DNA of 64,000 nucleotides from JAWVFM01 sp963739355 (GTDB lineage: Bacteria > Actinomycetota > Thermoleophilia > Solirubrobacterales > 70-9): the NCBI GenBank assembly GCA_963739355.1, contig CAVUAD010000002.1, positions 124,001-188,000 on the forward strand, written 5' to 3'. This document shows, piece after piece, positions 9,201-15,931 of the stretch. Position 1 is the stretch's first letter, and each line of letters opens with the position of its first letter. The notes beneath the pieces are model-generated. The model searched no databases. It was given only the letters and a program-made list of their open reading frames with translations, and was not told the origin of the DNA. The translations under genes and the position numbers were made by a program.

Positions 9201-9404
9201 GATCGCCGGGCCCTTCACACCGCACAGGTGCTGGCGATGGCGCGCGCCGAGGGACCGGCCGGGCCCGCCGGCGAGCGGCCGGAGGTGCGATACCCCGACC
9301 TGGAGCCGGCGCGGACGTCGCGAGGCGGGGTCGCGGCGGTTGCGGGAGCCGTCGTGGCCGTCGGGTTTGCGGCTGCCGCGCGCGGGTTACGTTCTCGCGT
9401 GTGA
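6249..9404 (+). CDS. FAD-linked oxidase / Fe-S oxidoreductase fusion (D-lactate or D-2-hydroxyacid dehydrogenase-like)
   Basis: About 1051 residues fusing a GlcD-type flavoprotein to a GlcF-type iron-sulfur module. The N-terminal PCMH FAD domain shows VSRGCGTSLAGQT and GMIGNNSCGTHS. The FAD-oxidase C domain follows, with YGHFGDGCVHCR and GEHGDGQSRGE. Two 4Fe-4S motifs come next (CVGAGKCRDASTGTMCPSYM and CLSCKGCKGDCP), then two CCG-type cysteine-rich repeats (DTCCGRPLYDYG and DSGCCGMAGAFGF). Such enzymes oxidise a D-2-hydroxyacid and pass electrons to quinone or cytochrome. A C-terminal hydrophobic stretch (residues about 1025-1045) could anchor it to the membrane. The GTG at 6249 overlaps the previous stop as GTGA and is chosen for coupling; the ATG at 6315 is an alternative. 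Confidence 0.9.
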   Translation: MSAHFTTTGPAAKPDHRTGPERMAAWRARGMGPDGGHGTLRPTGVEDVDIGSLRAALESSVRGEVRFDAGHRAVYSHDSSNYRQPALGVVVPRDAEDIVAAVAACREHGAPVVSRGCGTSLAGQTCNVAVVIDHSKHLREVLEVDPEGRIARVEPGVIRDQLSERTEREHGLTFAPDTSTHAYATLGGMIGNNSCGTHSVMAGRTADNVEELEIVTYDGERLRVGPTSAQELEAIVAAGGRRGEIYSGLRDLRDRYADLVRERYPDIPRRVSGYNLDELLPEKGFNVARALVGSESTLATVLEATVRLVPSPPARTLLVCAYDDVFAAGDHVPEILEFDPIGLEGLDDVLIGDMRTLGMHLEDLSMLPDGKGWLLVEFGGETTEESDEKATECMKALGKGRNAPRMELFDKPPNEAKLWDIRESGLGATAFLPGHADHWEGWEDAAVPPAALGSYLRGFRDLLGRYDYDTSLYGHFGDGCVHCRINFDLGTAPGLRKWRSFLDEAADLVLEHGGSLSGEHGDGQSRGELLEKMYGPELLQAFAEMKAIWDPEGKMNPHKVVDPYPAASNLKLGAGYNPAQPETHFSYPEDDGRFAHAALRCVGAGKCRDASTGTMCPSYMVTRDEQHSTRGRARILYEMLEGRTITDGFRSKDVHEALDLCLSCKGCKGDCPVSVDMATYKAEFLSRHYRRRLRPAAAYTMGLIPFHARIAARMPSLVNALTGAPGLGAVLKRAGGIAPEREMPRFAAQTFTSWFERRGAVNPGGPPVVLFPDTFNNHLHPEPLKATAEALEDAGYRVVLPARDTCCGRPLYDYGMLDAARLFWRRTIETLRPHLRDGTKIVGVEPSCVAAFRDELPNLIDDDLDAKRLATQVMTLPEFLLNEAEDWKPPRLERRAIVHGHCHHEAVMGFDTERELLEGLGLDVEVLDSGCCGMAGAFGFEAEHYDVSVAVGERRLLPAVREAPGDALIVADGFSCKTQIEQLTDRRALHTAQVLAMARAEGPAGPAGERPEVRYPDLEPARTSRGGVAAVAGAVVAVGFAAAARGLRSRV

Positions 9405-10051
9405 GCGCGCGGCGAGCCATCCTCGACATCGATGGGACGCTTGTCGACTCCAACTACCACCACGTGATCGCGTGGCACCGCGCATTCGCCGGTAACGGCA
9501 TGGAGGTCCCCGCGTGGCAGCTTCACCGGCACCTGGGCATGGGCGGCGACCGCTTCGTCGGCGAGGTCGCGGGCGAGGAATTCGATGCCGAGCATGGCGA
9601 CGCCGTGCGCGACGCTCACTCCGCGGACTACATGGAGCGGATCGAGGAGGTGGCGCTGCTCGACGGTGCGCGCCGGCTCATCGAGGAGCTGCACGGCCGG
9701 GGCTTCGAGGTGGTCCTCGCCAGCTCCGCCGACCAGCAGGAGGTGGACCACTACCTGAGGCTCCTCGGCGCCGGCGACCTGCTGAGCGACTGGACCACCT
9801 CTGCGGACGTCGACAAGACGAAGCCCGACAGCGATCTGGTGCAGACGGCTCTGGGCGAGGCCTCGGCCGAGGAGTCCCTGATGATCGGCGACACGCCATG
9901 GGACGCGATCGCCGCCGGCAGGGTCGGAGTCCGCTTCCTCGCGGTGCTGAGTGGCGGCTTTCCCGCGGCGGATCTTCGGGAGGCCGGCGCCGAGGAGGTC
10001 TACGAGTCTCTTCCCGAGCTGATCGCGGCGCTGGACGACCTGACGTCCTGA
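9401..10051 (+). CDS. HAD-superfamily phosphatase (Gph/beta-phosphoglucomutase-like)
   Basis: 216 residues. Motif I DIDGTLVDSN holds the nucleophilic aspartate, motif II is VLASSADQQE, the motif III lysine lies in TKPDSD, and motif IV is SLMIGDTPWD. The cap insertion between motifs I and II is the helical type of phosphoglycolate phosphatases and beta-phosphoglucomutases. The substrate is unknown, but a phosphoglycolate- or sugar-phosphate-type substrate would suit an operon that oxidises hydroxyacids. The GTG overlaps the previous stop as GTGA. It is the last gene of the four-gene operon. Confidence 0.88.
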   Translation: MSARRAILDIDGTLVDSNYHHVIAWHRAFAGNGMEVPAWQLHRHLGMGGDRFVGEVAGEEFDAEHGDAVRDAHSADYMERIEEVALLDGARRLIEELHGRGFEVVLASSADQQEVDHYLRLLGAGDLLSDWTTSADVDKTKPDSDLVQTALGEASAEESLMIGDTPWDAIAAGRVGVRFLAVLSGGFPAADLREAGAEEVYESLPELIAALDDLTS

Positions 10052-10070
10052 ATAGGTCTGATCCTGAGGC

Positions 10071-10076
10071 CACAAT
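10071..10076 (+). promoter_or_regulatory. putative -10 box CACAAT, leaderless-type
   Basis: CACAAT ends 6 nt before the ATG at 10083 and no Shine-Dalgarno is present; a clear -35 is missing. Confidence 0.35.
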
Positions 10077-10082
10077 CCGCCC

Positions 10083-10628
10083 ATGGCCGAGCAGGAGCAG
10101 ACCGGTGGGGAGCTGCCGGGGACGCTCGACGCGACGCGCGATCGCGAGCTTGCCGGCCGTACGCACCACGTCTGGCTGCGCCGCGCGGGGCTTCTCGCGC
10201 TGCTGGCGATCGTCGTCGCGGCGCTCTCCGACTTCTTCGGGCAGGAGCCAAGCACCGCGTCCAGCACCGCCAACGGCGCCTCGCTCGGCATCTCGGGCCC
10301 GACGCGCCTGCGCGGCGGGCTGATCTTCCAGACGCGGTTTCAGTTCTCCTCGTCCCGGACGGTGAAGGACGCAAGGATCGCCCTCAGCCCGAGCTGGTTC
10401 GAGTCGACCACGCTCAACTCGACCTCGCCGCAGGCGACGTCGGAGTCCTTCGGCGCCGGCGGGGTGCGCTACTCGTTCGGATCGCTTCGCCCCGGTGAGA
10501 CGAAGACGGTCTGGATGGAGTGGTCGGTCAACCCCACGGACGTCGCCACCCGCCACGAGACGGTGACGCTCTATGACGGCATGACGCCGTTGACCACGGT
10601 CCATCGCACCGTGACGATCTTTCCCTGA
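10083..10628 (+). CDS. single-pass membrane protein of unknown function, paired with a DUF421 gene
   Basis: 181 residues: a cytoplasmic N-terminus of about 32 residues, one strong membrane helix (about 33-50), and an extracytoplasmic beta-rich domain with an immunoglobulin-like feel (KTVWMEWSVNPTD, HETVTLYDG). No catalytic motif is seen. The next gene begins 2 nt after its stop, so they are co-transcribed, suggesting a partner or chaperone for the DUF421 protein. That role is inference. Confidence 0.7.
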   Translation: MAEQEQTGGELPGTLDATRDRELAGRTHHVWLRRAGLLALLAIVVAALSDFFGQEPSTASSTANGASLGISGPTRLRGGLIFQTRFQFSSSRTVKDARIALSPSWFESTTLNSTSPQATSESFGAGGVRYSFGSLRPGETKTVWMEWSVNPTDVATRHETVTLYDGMTPLTTVHRTVTIFP

Positions 10629-10630
10629 GC

Positions 10631-11077
10631 ATGGACCTCGTCTACAGAAGCCTCGCCGGATTCGCCTTCATCGTGATCCTCACCAGGGTGATCGGGCGGC
10701 GGGAGCTGTCCTCGATGGAGCCGTTCGACCTGATCCTCCTCGTCGTGGTCGGCGACCTCGTCCAGCAGGGCATCACCCAGAACGACCAGTCCATCACCGG
10801 CGTCGTGATCGTCCTCTCGACGATCGGCCTGCTGACCGCGCTCGTCGCCTACGTCAACTTCAGGTTCCCCCGGACGAGGCCGGTGCTCGAGGGCAGGCCG
10901 GTGGTCCTCGTCGAGGACGGCCGGATCATCGAGCACAACGCCAAGCGGGAGCGGGTGACCCCCGGCGAGATCGAGGCGGAGGCGCGCATGCAGCAGATCG
11001 AGTCGATCGCCGGCGTGCGCCTCGCGGTGCTCGAGACCAACGGCCGGATCAGCTTCATCCCAAGCAAGCAGAGTTGA
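10631..11077 (+). CDS. DUF421 (YetF-like) membrane protein
   Basis: 148 residues with an N-terminal membrane part of two or three helices carrying the family signature GRRELSSMEPFDLILLVVVG, followed by a soluble domain with VLEGRPVVLVEDGRI and GEIEAEARMQQIESI. DUF421 proteins (YetF/YkjA/YrbG in Bacillus) are membrane proteins of poorly defined function linked to spore or envelope properties. This copy is shorter than the roughly 220-residue Bacillus form and may have the single-domain arrangement. It starts 2 nt after the preceding single-pass protein. Confidence 0.82.
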   Translation: MDLVYRSLAGFAFIVILTRVIGRRELSSMEPFDLILLVVVGDLVQQGITQNDQSITGVVIVLSTIGLLTALVAYVNFRFPRTRPVLEGRPVVLVEDGRIIEHNAKRERVTPGEIEAEARMQQIESIAGVRLAVLETNGRISFIPSKQS

Positions 11078-11194
11078 GCGACCCGGACGCAAACGCCTCG
11101 CCGCCGCGTGGGCGGTTGGTCATTTGACCGGTGCGGGAATCGAGGCGAGCCTCGATGAAAGCCGCAGCGGTTTGCGCCGGGTCGCTCGAGGGGA

Positions 11195-11440
11195 CTACCC
11201 ACAATCGAGGTCGATCAGACACGCGATCCGCTGCAGTGCGCGGGCGTCCAAGGGCGAGGGGTCGAGGAGCCACTGGATCATCAGCCCGTCGAACAACGCG
11301 ATGACGAGTGAGCTGCCTGGGCGAGCGCCTCCAGGTAGCCGAGAACGAGCGGACGCTGCCGGTCGAGCCGGCTGTTCGGCCAGCTGAACGCCGGCGTCCA
11401 GCTGCGTACTGGAACGCGAGGAACTGCGACATGCGCGTTC
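11195..11440 (-). pseudogene. decayed C-terminal fragment of a TetR-family regulator
   Basis: This lies in the only stretch above 300 nt without an intact gene (11078-11483). On the minus strand one frame ends IALFDGLMIQWLLDPSPLD and continues to a stop at 11195, typical of the ligand-binding C-terminus of TetR regulators. Just upstream, in another frame, RLDRQRPLVLGYLEALAQA gives the expected preceding helix, so a frame change or small deletion separates them near 11320-11335. No HTH is found upstream, where the exported hydrolase gene begins on the other strand. I read it as a gene remnant; the left-over 11078-11194 holds nothing I recognise. Confidence 0.55.
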
Positions 11441-11483
11441 TGCCGGTGGTACAAGTCGCTTCCTCTTGAGGAACGGCTGGGAC

Positions 11484-13748
11484 TTGGACATCGGACGGCG
11501 GCGGCTTCTTGCGCTGGTCTGCGCGAGCTTCGCGCTCCTGGGCGCCATCGCCGGGAGCGCCTCCGCGGCCCAGGCGAGCAAGAAGGGCTTCAAGGCGCAT
11601 GGCAGCGTCAAGCAGGTCTACGCAACCGGCCTCAAGGGCCGCAAGGACGTGAAGCTCCTCGACGCCGGCAAGACCGTCGCGACCAAGCGAGCCGACAAGC
11701 AGGGCGGCGTGCTGTTCCGGGGCGTGAAGCCGGGCGGCGGCTACCGCGTCTCGGCCGGCGGGGCCAGGTCCGGAAAGCTCCGGGTCCTCACCGCGCGGTC
11801 GGCTCCGCCCAGCACCAAGGTCTACGACCAGTCGATCCCGGACGACGGCTACAGCTACCTGAAGACCCGCGACGGCACGAAGCTCGCGATCGACGTGCAC
11901 CCGCCAACCGACGTCACGGACGTCCTCGGCGTGGACCCGCCGCCGCTCGAGCCGGGCCCGAAGCCGACGCTCATCGAGTACTCCGGCTATGGCTACGCCG
12001 ATCCCGCCGGCCCGCAGAACGGGATCGCGATCCTCGCCAACCTCATGGGCTTCACGGTCGTCGACGTCAACATGCGCGGCACCGGCTGCTCGGGCGGCGC
12101 CTACAACTTCTTCGAGCCGCTCCAGAACCTGGACGGCTACGACGTCGTCGAGACGATCGCCCACCAGCCCTGGGTCCTGCACCACAAGGTGGGGATGATG
12201 GGCATCTCCTACGGCGGCATCAGCCAGCTCTTCACCGCCGCAACCGACCCGCCCGACCTGGCCGCGATCTCGCCGCTGTCGGTCATCGACAACACGCAGA
12301 CCACGCTCTACCCCGGCGGCATCCTGAACACCGGCTTCGCGGTGGCGTGGGCCAAGGAGCGCATCCACGACGCCAAGCCGGCGTCGCCGAACGGCGGCCA
12401 GCCCTGGGCCTACCAGAAGATCCAGGACGGCGATCAGATCTGCAAGCAGAACCAGGCCCTCCACGGCGAGGCGACGAACCTGCTGAAGAAGATCCGCGCC
12501 AACAACCACTACAAGCCGAAGGTCGCCGACCCGCTCTCGCCGGTCACCTTCGTCCACAAGATCAAGGTGCCCGTGTACATGGCGTGCCAGTTCACGGACG
12601 AGCAGACCGGCGGCCACTGCCCGGACCTCGCCGAGAACATGACCGGCACGCGACGAAAGTGGTTCACGTTCACGAACGGCACGCACGTTGACTCGCTGGA
12701 CCCGGACACGTTCAACCGCTGGTACGACTTCCTCGAGCTCTACGTGGCCAAGCAGGCGCCGATCACCAACTCGGCGGCGATCCAGGCCGGCGGGCCCGTG
12801 ATCTACCAGGAGGCCATGGGGATCACCGGCGTCACCCTCCCTCCGGACCCGATCCAGGCGCAGCCGACCTACGCGGGCGCTCTGGCGGCGTTCAAGGCCC
12901 TGAAGCCGATCCGCGTCCTCTTCGACAACGGCGCCGGCGGTAGCTCGCCCGGACAGCCCTATGCCGGCTTCGAGCACTCCTACTCGAAGTTCCCGATCCC
13001 GGGGACCCAGGGCAAGTCGTGGTTCCTCTCGTCGAAGGGCAAGCTGGGCGCGAAGCCGCCCGGCGGCTCGCACGCGGACTCCTTCGCCTGGGACCCGCAC
13101 GCGCTGACGCGGACCGACTTCACCGGAGACACCGCCGCGGGAACCGACGGCCTCTGGACGGCCACCCCGCCGTACCACTGGAAGCAGAGCCCGAAGGGCA
13201 AGGCGGTCTCCTACCTGACGAAGCCGCTGAAGAAGAACACGACGGTGGTCGGTGCCGGCGAGCTGCGCCTCTGGGTCAGGTCCTCGGCGCCCAATGTCGA
13301 CCTGCAGGCAACCGTCAGCGAGGTGCGCCCCGACGGCAAGGAGACCTTCGTGCAGAACGGCTGGCTGCGCGCGAACGAGCGCAAGCTGGACCCGAAGAAG
13401 TCGAAGCCGCTCGAGCCCTTCCTCAGCCTCCGCCGGCGCGACGTCAGGCCGATGCCGCGCCACCGCTTCGTCCCGCTGACGATCCCCATGTACTACGAGG
13501 GGCATGCCTACCGGGCGGGGTCGCGAATCCGCGTCACTGTCGCGGCGCCGAACGGAACTCAGCCCATCTGGGCGTTCAAGACGAGCCCGAAGGGCAGCGC
13601 CACCGTCGCGATCGCGTACTCGAAGCAGCGCCCGTCGCGGCTCACGCTGCCGGTGATCCCGCATTCGAGCGTCCCGACCGGGCTGCCGCCGTGCCCCGGC
13701 CTGCGCGGCGAGCCCTGCCGCGACTACAAGCCGTTCGCGAACCGCTAG
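11484..13748 (+). CDS. exported CocE/NonD-family alpha/beta hydrolase
   Basis: About 754 residues with a Sec signal (LLALVCASFALLGAIAGSASA), a beta-rich N-terminal region and an X-Pro dipeptidyl-peptidase S15/CocE-type hydrolase domain. The nucleophile elbow is GISYGGIS, and VDVNMRGTGCSGG is the usual oxyanion-side motif. The C-terminal jelly-roll domain (VVGAGELRLWVRSSAPNVDL onward) is the CocE C-terminal fold. Expected activity is ester or peptide hydrolysis outside the cell; substrate unknown. The TTG at 11484 is preferred because GAGGAA lies 10 nt upstream; a TTG at 11466 would add six residues with no ribosome site. Confidence 0.85.
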   Translation: MDIGRRRLLALVCASFALLGAIAGSASAAQASKKGFKAHGSVKQVYATGLKGRKDVKLLDAGKTVATKRADKQGGVLFRGVKPGGGYRVSAGGARSGKLRVLTARSAPPSTKVYDQSIPDDGYSYLKTRDGTKLAIDVHPPTDVTDVLGVDPPPLEPGPKPTLIEYSGYGYADPAGPQNGIAILANLMGFTVVDVNMRGTGCSGGAYNFFEPLQNLDGYDVVETIAHQPWVLHHKVGMMGISYGGISQLFTAATDPPDLAAISPLSVIDNTQTTLYPGGILNTGFAVAWAKERIHDAKPASPNGGQPWAYQKIQDGDQICKQNQALHGEATNLLKKIRANNHYKPKVADPLSPVTFVHKIKVPVYMACQFTDEQTGGHCPDLAENMTGTRRKWFTFTNGTHVDSLDPDTFNRWYDFLELYVAKQAPITNSAAIQAGGPVIYQEAMGITGVTLPPDPIQAQPTYAGALAAFKALKPIRVLFDNGAGGSSPGQPYAGFEHSYSKFPIPGTQGKSWFLSSKGKLGAKPPGGSHADSFAWDPHALTRTDFTGDTAAGTDGLWTATPPYHWKQSPKGKAVSYLTKPLKKNTTVVGAGELRLWVRSSAPNVDLQATVSEVRPDGKETFVQNGWLRANERKLDPKKSKPLEPFLSLRRRDVRPMPRHRFVPLTIPMYYEGHAYRAGSRIRVTVAAPNGTQPIWAFKTSPKGSATVAIAYSKQRPSRLTLPVIPHSSVPTGLPPCPGLRGEPCRDYKPFANR

Positions 13749-13755
13749 AGGCGAG

Positions 13756-13783
13756 GCGGCCCGAGCAGTCCGTAGTGGGCCGC
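13756..13783 (+). terminator. hairpin after the CocE-type hydrolase gene
   Basis: GCGGCCC pairs with GGGCCGC across a 14-nt loop, starting 8 nt after the stop codon. There is no T-run, so it could be a terminator or only an mRNA 3' end structure. Confidence 0.35.
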
Positions 13784-13855
13784 AGCCAAGTCGGCGGGAC
13801 TCCCCCGATGACCGCGGCTCAGCGGCCGAATACGGTTGGGTCCGGAGTTGATGCA

Positions 13856-14095
13856 ATGAAATCGCGAAGCCCGATCAGAGATCTGCCAATCATCGTGGCC
13901 GCCGCCTATCTCGGCTTCTACTTCTGGGGGCTCCTGATGTCGGTGTTCACCCCGTTCGAGCTCGCCGGGCTCACCGTCATCGCGGTGATCTGCATCGTGT
14001 GGATCGCGACGACGGCGATCATCGGGCGCCTGGGGCCACGCGACGCCGAACAACGCCGTCGCGAGGCCAAGCTGCGCGAGAAGCGCGGCTTCTGA
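13856..14095 (+). CDS. small two-helix membrane protein of unknown function
   Basis: 79 residues, two hydrophobic helices (about 10-30 and 37-57) with a short loop, then a charged C-terminal tail (RDAEQRRREAKLREKRGF) expected in the cytoplasm. The ATG at 13856 is preferred because GGAG sits 8 nt upstream; an in-frame ATG at 13808 would add 16 polar residues. I do not recognise a family. It stands alone after the hydrolase gene and ends 23 nt from a convergent gene. Confidence 0.6.
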   Translation: MKSRSPIRDLPIIVAAAYLGFYFWGLLMSVFTPFELAGLTVIAVICIVWIATTAIIGRLGPRDAEQRRREAKLREKRGF

Positions 14096-14118
14096 TCCCG
14101 CCTCGAATCGCTCAGGCG

Positions 14119-14841
14119 TCAGCCGCCTGACGGCGGGACGTCGAAGCGCTTCGGCAGGCGCTGATAGGTGTTCTGGAGCTCGTCCTGGACGATCGTTGCC
14201 TTGCCGTGCGCCGTCAGGTCGAAGCTGCGCGGGAGGCGGCCGACCTGGAAGCGCCAGCCGTCCGGAAGGGCGAGGCGCGAGTCGAGGTCCCGGAGCTGCC
14301 TGTACCTCAGCGCCGGATCGATGATCTGCGAGAAGGCCTGCATGCGGTAGACGTGGCCGGCTGGGTCGACGAGGTCGTAGATCCGCTTGCCCCGGTCGTA
14401 GTGCCAGGTGTTGTCGCGGCCGATCTCGATCGTGGTGTACGGGTCCGGGTGGGCGGTGCCGATGCTCGAGAGGTCGATCGTCGCGACGTCGCGGAGCTGC
14501 CGCCCGTCGAACTCCGACACCGGCCCGAGGTTGGGCTCGGAGGCACCGTCGACGACCCAGTGGCGCGGGCCGTTGAGAACGGCGAGGGGAACGTCGTGGT
14601 CGGCCGCGAGCGCACCGGTGTCGAGCCCGGTCCACCAGTGGTAGGGGCAGTGGTTGAGCCCGGTGGTGTTCCACACGGTGGCGGTCGGCGAGGGGGAGAG
14701 CGCGACGGTGAAGATCTCGCAGTAGCGGGCGTGTCGCAGGTTGCCGACCCCGGCCGCGCCCGCGGACGAAGTGGTCGCGCCGAACGCCGTCGCGGCGAGC
14801 GCCGCGGCGAGCCCGATCCGGATCCTTCCTCTGAGTCCCAA
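14119..14841 (-). CDS. exported protein of unknown function (GNLRHxRYCEIF family)
   Basis: About 240 residues with a Sec signal ending near SSAGA. The mature protein opens VGNLRHARYCEIFTV and contains NHCPYHWW, LNGPRHWVVDG, GHVYRMQAFSQI and a C-terminal DELQNTYQRL. I recall this pattern from uncharacterised exported proteins in many soil bacteria; no enzymatic role is known to me. No ATG or GTG fits the signal peptide. The TTG at 14841 is chosen because GGAG lies a few nt upstream and it gives a compact signal sequence. It is divergent from the methyltransferase gene. Confidence 0.7.
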   Translation of the reverse strand: MGLRGRIRIGLAAALAATAFGATTSSAGAAGVGNLRHARYCEIFTVALSPSPTATVWNTTGLNHCPYHWWTGLDTGALAADHDVPLAVLNGPRHWVVDGASEPNLGPVSEFDGRQLRDVATIDLSSIGTAHPDPYTTIEIGRDNTWHYDRGKRIYDLVDPAGHVYRMQAFSQIIDPALRYRQLRDLDSRLALPDGWRFQVGRLPRSFDLTAHGKATIVQDELQNTYQRLPKRFDVPPSGG

Positions 14842-14893
14842 GCCTCTGCTCCTGCGCCGGCCATCCGGGCCGGTCTGGAGCGGCAGGTTACCC

Positions 14894-14921
14894 GTGAACC
14901 TCGGCGGGGTGCTGTCAGTAT
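14894..14921 (+). promoter_or_regulatory. putative sigma70-type promoter for the methyltransferase gene, leaderless
   Basis: GTGAAC (14894-14899), 16-nt spacer, CAGTAT (14916-14921). The ATG follows 7 nt after the -10 box and there is no Shine-Dalgarno. Confidence 0.45.
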
Positions 14922-14928
14922 CCGGTGC

Positions 14929-15552
14929 ATGAGCCTTTGGGGACGCATGTTCGCGGCGGGCTACGACCGGGTCATGGCCCGCACGGAGGAGGCGACGCTG
15001 CGCGGCCACCGCCGAGCGCTCATCCCGAGAGCGAGCGGCGCCGTGCTCGAGATCGGCGGCGGCACGGGCGCGAACCTGGCCTTCTATCCGGACACGGTTG
15101 ACTCGCTGACCGTGACCGAGCCCGAGGCGCCCATGGCGAAGCGCCTGGAGCGCCGCATGGCCGAGGGCACGCGCGAGGTCCGCCTGGTCTCGGCGGCCGC
15201 GGAGCGGCTTCCCTTCGACGACGGCGCCTTCGACAGCGTGGTCTCCACGCTTGTGCTCTGCACGGTCTCCGATCAACCCCAGGCGCTCGGCGAGATCCGC
15301 CGCGTCCTGAGACCCGGGGGCAAGCTGCTCTTCATCGAGCATGTCCGCTCGGACGAGGAGCGCCTCGCCGGCTGGCAGGACCGCCTCAACTGGCTGCAGC
15401 TGCGACTTGCGCACGGGTGCAACTGCAACCGCCCGACCGTGGACGGGATGCGCTCCGCCGGGTTTTCGATCGAAAGCCTGGAGCACGACGTCCTGGGCAA
15501 AGCGCCGCCGATCGTGCGCCCCCTCGTCGTCGGCGTCGCGGTCTCCGCCTAG
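14929..15552 (+). CDS. class I SAM-dependent methyltransferase (UbiE/methyltransferase-11 type)
   Basis: 207 residues, cytoplasmic. SAM-binding motif I is VLEIGGGTGANLAFYP, the acidic residue ending beta-2 is in VTEPEA, motif II is VSAAAERLPF and post-motif is FDSVVSTLVLCTV, with VLRPGGKLLFIEHV as the beta-5 region. The C-terminal HGCNCNRPTVDGM resembles small-molecule methyltransferases of the METTL7/PmtA-like group that act on phospholipids or thiols, but substrate is a guess. The ATG sits 7 nt after a candidate -10 box, so a leaderless transcript is likely. Confidence 0.85.
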   Translation: MSLWGRMFAAGYDRVMARTEEATLRGHRRALIPRASGAVLEIGGGTGANLAFYPDTVDSLTVTEPEAPMAKRLERRMAEGTREVRLVSAAAERLPFDDGAFDSVVSTLVLCTVSDQPQALGEIRRVLRPGGKLLFIEHVRSDEERLAGWQDRLNWLQLRLAHGCNCNRPTVDGMRSAGFSIESLEHDVLGKAPPIVRPLVVGVAVSA

Positions 15553-15580
15553 TCGCCGGGCCCAAGCGCGGCGCTGCCCA

Positions 15581-15931
15581 TTAGCCGGCGGGCGGCACCG
15601 GCACCTTCGCGGGCGGGTCGAGGCCGGCGTCGCCGAAGGCCCTGCGGTAGGCGTTCTTGTAGGCGTCGGAGAAGGCCTTCGCAAAGGCCTTGTCGTGTCC
15701 CTCCTTGAACCCCTCGGCGTAGCCCTGGGTCCGGCCCACGGCCGTGCCGTGGTGCTTGCCGGCCGCCGCGCCGGCGTCGCGGGCGGCGCCGACGTCCTCG
15801 CCGCTCGATCGGCCGATCGCATAGGCGCCGACGCCGAGGGCGATCGCGGCGAGCAGGATCGCGGCAACGATCCTCGGGTGGGCGCGGAGCTCGGCCCGGA
15901 TGCCCGCGGATGCTGCGCTCTCGTCGCTCAT
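15581..15931 (-). CDS. membrane-anchored protein with tandem four-residue Gly/Ala repeats
   Basis: 116 residues: a short cytoplasmic N-terminus, one membrane helix (about 21-39) and an outside stalk. From about residue 48 the sequence keeps strict four-residue phase for about 12 units, with Gly or Ala at position 2 and often Tyr/Phe/His at position 3 (QGYA, EGFK, KAFA, DAYK, NAYR). Such periodicity suggests a glycine/alanine-zipper helix or oligomeric stalk; no known domain is seen. Its ATG overlaps the stop of the acyltransferase gene by one nt (TGATG), so it is co-translated with it. The SGNH protein on the other side has the same TM-plus-tetrad design. Confidence 0.75.
   Translation of the reverse strand: MSDESAASAGIRAELRAHPRIVAAILLAAIALGVGAYAIGRSSGEDVGAARDAGAAAGKHHGTAVGRTQGYAEGFKEGHDKAFAKAFSDAYKNAYRRAFGDAGLDPPAKVPVPPAG

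Noticed and set aside
11055..13856. A 933-codon open frame on the minus strand
   Set aside because: It mirrors the CocE-type hydrolase frame, is Arg/Gly/Ala-rich without motifs, and is a codon-bias shadow common in high-G+C DNA.
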